Origin: Thermodesulfobacteriota bacterium
GTDB taxonomy: Bacteria; Desulfobacterota; DSM-4660; Desulfatiglandales; Desulfatiglandaceae
Assembly (NCBI GenBank): GCA_028278625.1
Contig: JANQDY010000145.1
Location: 1 to 15,019 of the forward strand
Direction: 5' to 3'
Length of the DNA stretch: 15,019 bases
Shown here one piece after another: positions 13,715 to 15,019 of the stretch. The first letter of the stretch is position 1; the number at the start of each line of letters is the position of its first letter. A program made the translations under genes and the position numbers. Under the pieces are notes generated by a model that was not told the DNA's origin, ran no database searches, and saw only the letters and a program-made list of their open reading frames with translations.

Positions 13715-14782
13715 ATGGCCGGTAACAGCTTTGGGCAGGCTTTTCGAATCACCACCTTTGGGGAATCCCATGGAAAAGCGCTGGGCGCCGTCATCGACGG
13801 ATGTCCTTCGGGAATTCCCTTGAAGGATGAAGATTTTGTGAGGGAAATGGGAAGGCGAAGGCCCGGAAGGCACGCCTTTGAGACGCCGCGGGCTGAAGAA
13901 GACCGCGTGGAAATCCTGTCGGGGGTTTTTGAAGGATACACCACCGGAACCCCTCTGATGCTCATGGTGTTCAATCGGGATGTGAAAAGCAAGCCGTACG
14001 GCGTTCTAAAGGAGTTGTTCAGGCCGGGGCATGCGGATTACACCTATTTCAAGAAATTCGGTCATCTGGATTATCGGGGCGGGGGCCGGGCATCGGCCCG
14101 TGAAACCGCGGCCAGGGTGGCCACAGGAGTGGTGGCGAGAAAAGTACTGGCGCCGCTGGGAATCTCAATCATCGGACATACCCTGGAGGTGGGAGGGGTC
14201 AGCGCCAACCATATGGATCCTTCGGTGATTGATCAAAATCCCCTTTATTGTGCGGATCCGGAAGCGGTGCCATCCATGCTGGCGGCCCTTGACATGGCGC
14301 GAAAAGAGGGGGACAGCCTGGGCGGCGTGGTAGAAGTCCGGGTCAGCGGATGCCCGGCCGGCTTGGGAGAACCGGTGTTTGACAAACTGGATGCGGATCT
14401 GGCCAAGGCCGTCATGTCCGTTGGGGCGGTTAAAGGGGTGGAAGTGGGCGCCGGCTTTGGGGCTTCGCGCCTTCGAGGTTCGGAAAATAACGACCCCATT
14501 ACCGAAGGGGGATTCATGACCAACCGGTCCGGGGGGATTCTGGGAGGGATTTCCAACGGCGATGAACTGGTGCTGCGGGCGGCAGTAAAACCGATCCCCT
14601 CCATCATGAAACCCCAGAAGACCATAGACCGCAAGGGGCGCGACGCCGTTTTGGAGCTGACGGGCCGGTTTGACGTGACCGCCGTTTCCCGCATCGTGCC
14701 GGTCCTTGAAGCCATGGTGGCCCTGGTGCTGGCCGACCACTATCTGCGGGCCGAAGCCGTTGGGCAGGATTTTGCCGTTTAG
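13715..14782 (+). CDS. aroC: Chorismate synthase
   Basis: 355-residue cytoplasmic enzyme that converts 5-enolpyruvylshikimate 3-phosphate to chorismate, using reduced FMN. All family signatures are present: FGESHGKALGAVIDGCPSGI near the start with catalytic H20, RPGHADYTY around residues 103-111 with the second conserved histidine, DYRGGGRASARETAARVATG around 120-140, and RFDVTAVSRIVPVLEAM near the C terminus. The last uses RFDV where many enzymes have RHDP, within the known range. Length is normal (about 350-390). AAGGAGAGG overlaps the aroK stop and lies just before the ATG. With aroK upstream and pheA eight bases downstream it forms one transcription unit, expected to be under the aromatic attenuator. 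Confidence 0.97.
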   Translation: MAGNSFGQAFRITTFGESHGKALGAVIDGCPSGIPLKDEDFVREMGRRRPGRHAFETPRAEEDRVEILSGVFEGYTTGTPLMLMVFNRDVKSKPYGVLKELFRPGHADYTYFKKFGHLDYRGGGRASARETAARVATGVVARKVLAPLGISIIGHTLEVGGVSANHMDPSVIDQNPLYCADPEAVPSMLAALDMARKEGDSLGGVVEVRVSGCPAGLGEPVFDKLDADLAKAVMSVGAVKGVEVGAGFGASRLRGSENNDPITEGGFMTNRSGGILGGISNGDELVLRAAVKPIPSIMKPQKTIDRKGRDAVLELTGRFDVTAVSRIVPVLEAMVALVLADHYLRAEAVGQDFAV

Positions 14783-14790
14783 AGGGGGAA

Positions 14791-15019
14791 ATGGAAGAGA
14801 TGAAATCCGAAAAGGATGAAGACCCAGGCCAAGATGACCTGGATCGTTGCCGGAGAGAGATTGATGCCATTGACGGGGAAATCCTTTCGCTGTTGCGCCA
14901 AAGGCTTGATGTGGCGGCGGCCATTGGTGATATCAAGAAGAAAAGGGGGCTTTCGGTGTTTGATCCGGTTCGTGAAAAAGCGATTCTCGACGGGATCAGC
15001 GCCAAAGGCAACGGCCGGC
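14791..15019 (+). CDS. pheA: Chorismate mutase domain of a probable PheA P-protein (cut by window end)
   Basis: Only the first 76 codons are in the window. After an acidic lead (MEEMKSEKDEDPGQDD) comes an AroQ-type chorismate mutase helix bundle: LDRCRREIDAIDGEILSLLR, then QRLDVAAAIGDIKKKRG and FDPVREKAILDGI. These match the E. coli P-protein pattern, with the N-terminal arginine of REID, the lysine of IKKKRG and the arginine before EKAIL as active-site residues. The enzyme turns chorismate into prephenate; in Desulfobacterota the domain is usually fused to prephenate dehydratase, but the fusion is beyond the edge. ATG 14791 is eight bases after the aroC stop, with GAGGGGG close upstream; ATG 14800 is an alternative. 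The symbol pheA is an inference from context. Confidence 0.85.
   Translation, partial: MEEMKSEKDEDPGQDDLDRCRREIDAIDGEILSLLRQRLDVAAAIGDIKKKRGLSVFDPVREKAILDGISAKGNGR

Overview
The window looks like chromosomal DNA of an anaerobic Desulfobacterota-type (sulfate-reducing 'deltaproteobacterial') organism. This is inferred from three things: an HdrD/GlpC-like double-CCG iron-sulfur protein beside a cytoplasmic molybdopterin oxidoreductase, the moderately GC-rich codon use, and a TonB receptor (a Gram-negative outer membrane). No rRNA, tRNA, CRISPR array or complete insertion sequence was seen.

Layout. (1) 1-592: four tandem 23-bp repeats at the left edge (possibly the end of an IS21-like element), then an orphan CopG/RHH-type antitoxin. 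(2) 621-4216: a divergent pair, a molybdopterin/4Fe-4S oxidoreductase on the minus strand and an HdrD-like electron-transfer protein on the plus strand, with candidate promoters back to back between them. A strong intrinsic terminator (4467-4521) closes this block. (3) 4597-12875: a six-gene uptake operon. It has a structured leader, a TonB-dependent receptor, a NikA/DppA-type binding lipoprotein, a NikB-type permease, a NikC-NikD permease-ATPase fusion, a short NikE-type ATPase and a class I SAM methyltransferase. The genes overlap or are tightly packed, so they are probably co-transcribed. Nickel or cobalt, perhaps as a chelate, is the best guess for the cargo, but this is inference. (4) 12898-15019: an aromatic amino acid operon, aroK-aroC-pheA (the last cut by the window edge).

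The most striking element lies in front of aroK. A promoter-like sequence is followed by an 18-codon reading frame with its own Shine-Dalgarno sequence, encoding MRTWLGIYFYFRGGPSMR; five of residues 4-11 are aromatic. A hairpin with nine T residues follows, then aroK 22 bases later. Three mutually exclusive pairings (1:2, 2:3, 3:4) can be drawn by hand, as in the classic trp/phe attenuators. The sequence therefore supports ribosome-mediated attenuation of the common chorismate pathway by Trp, Tyr and Phe supply. This element was read directly from the sequence and does not depend on homology.

How the genes work together: AroK phosphorylates shikimate, AroC makes chorismate, and the chorismate mutase domain of PheA diverts it toward Phe/Tyr, so control by all three aromatic amino acids makes sense. 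In the uptake operon the receptor would bring a substrate across the outer membrane, the lipoprotein would bind it in the periplasm, and the ABC transporter would import it. The methyltransferase may modify the ligand or a related molecule.
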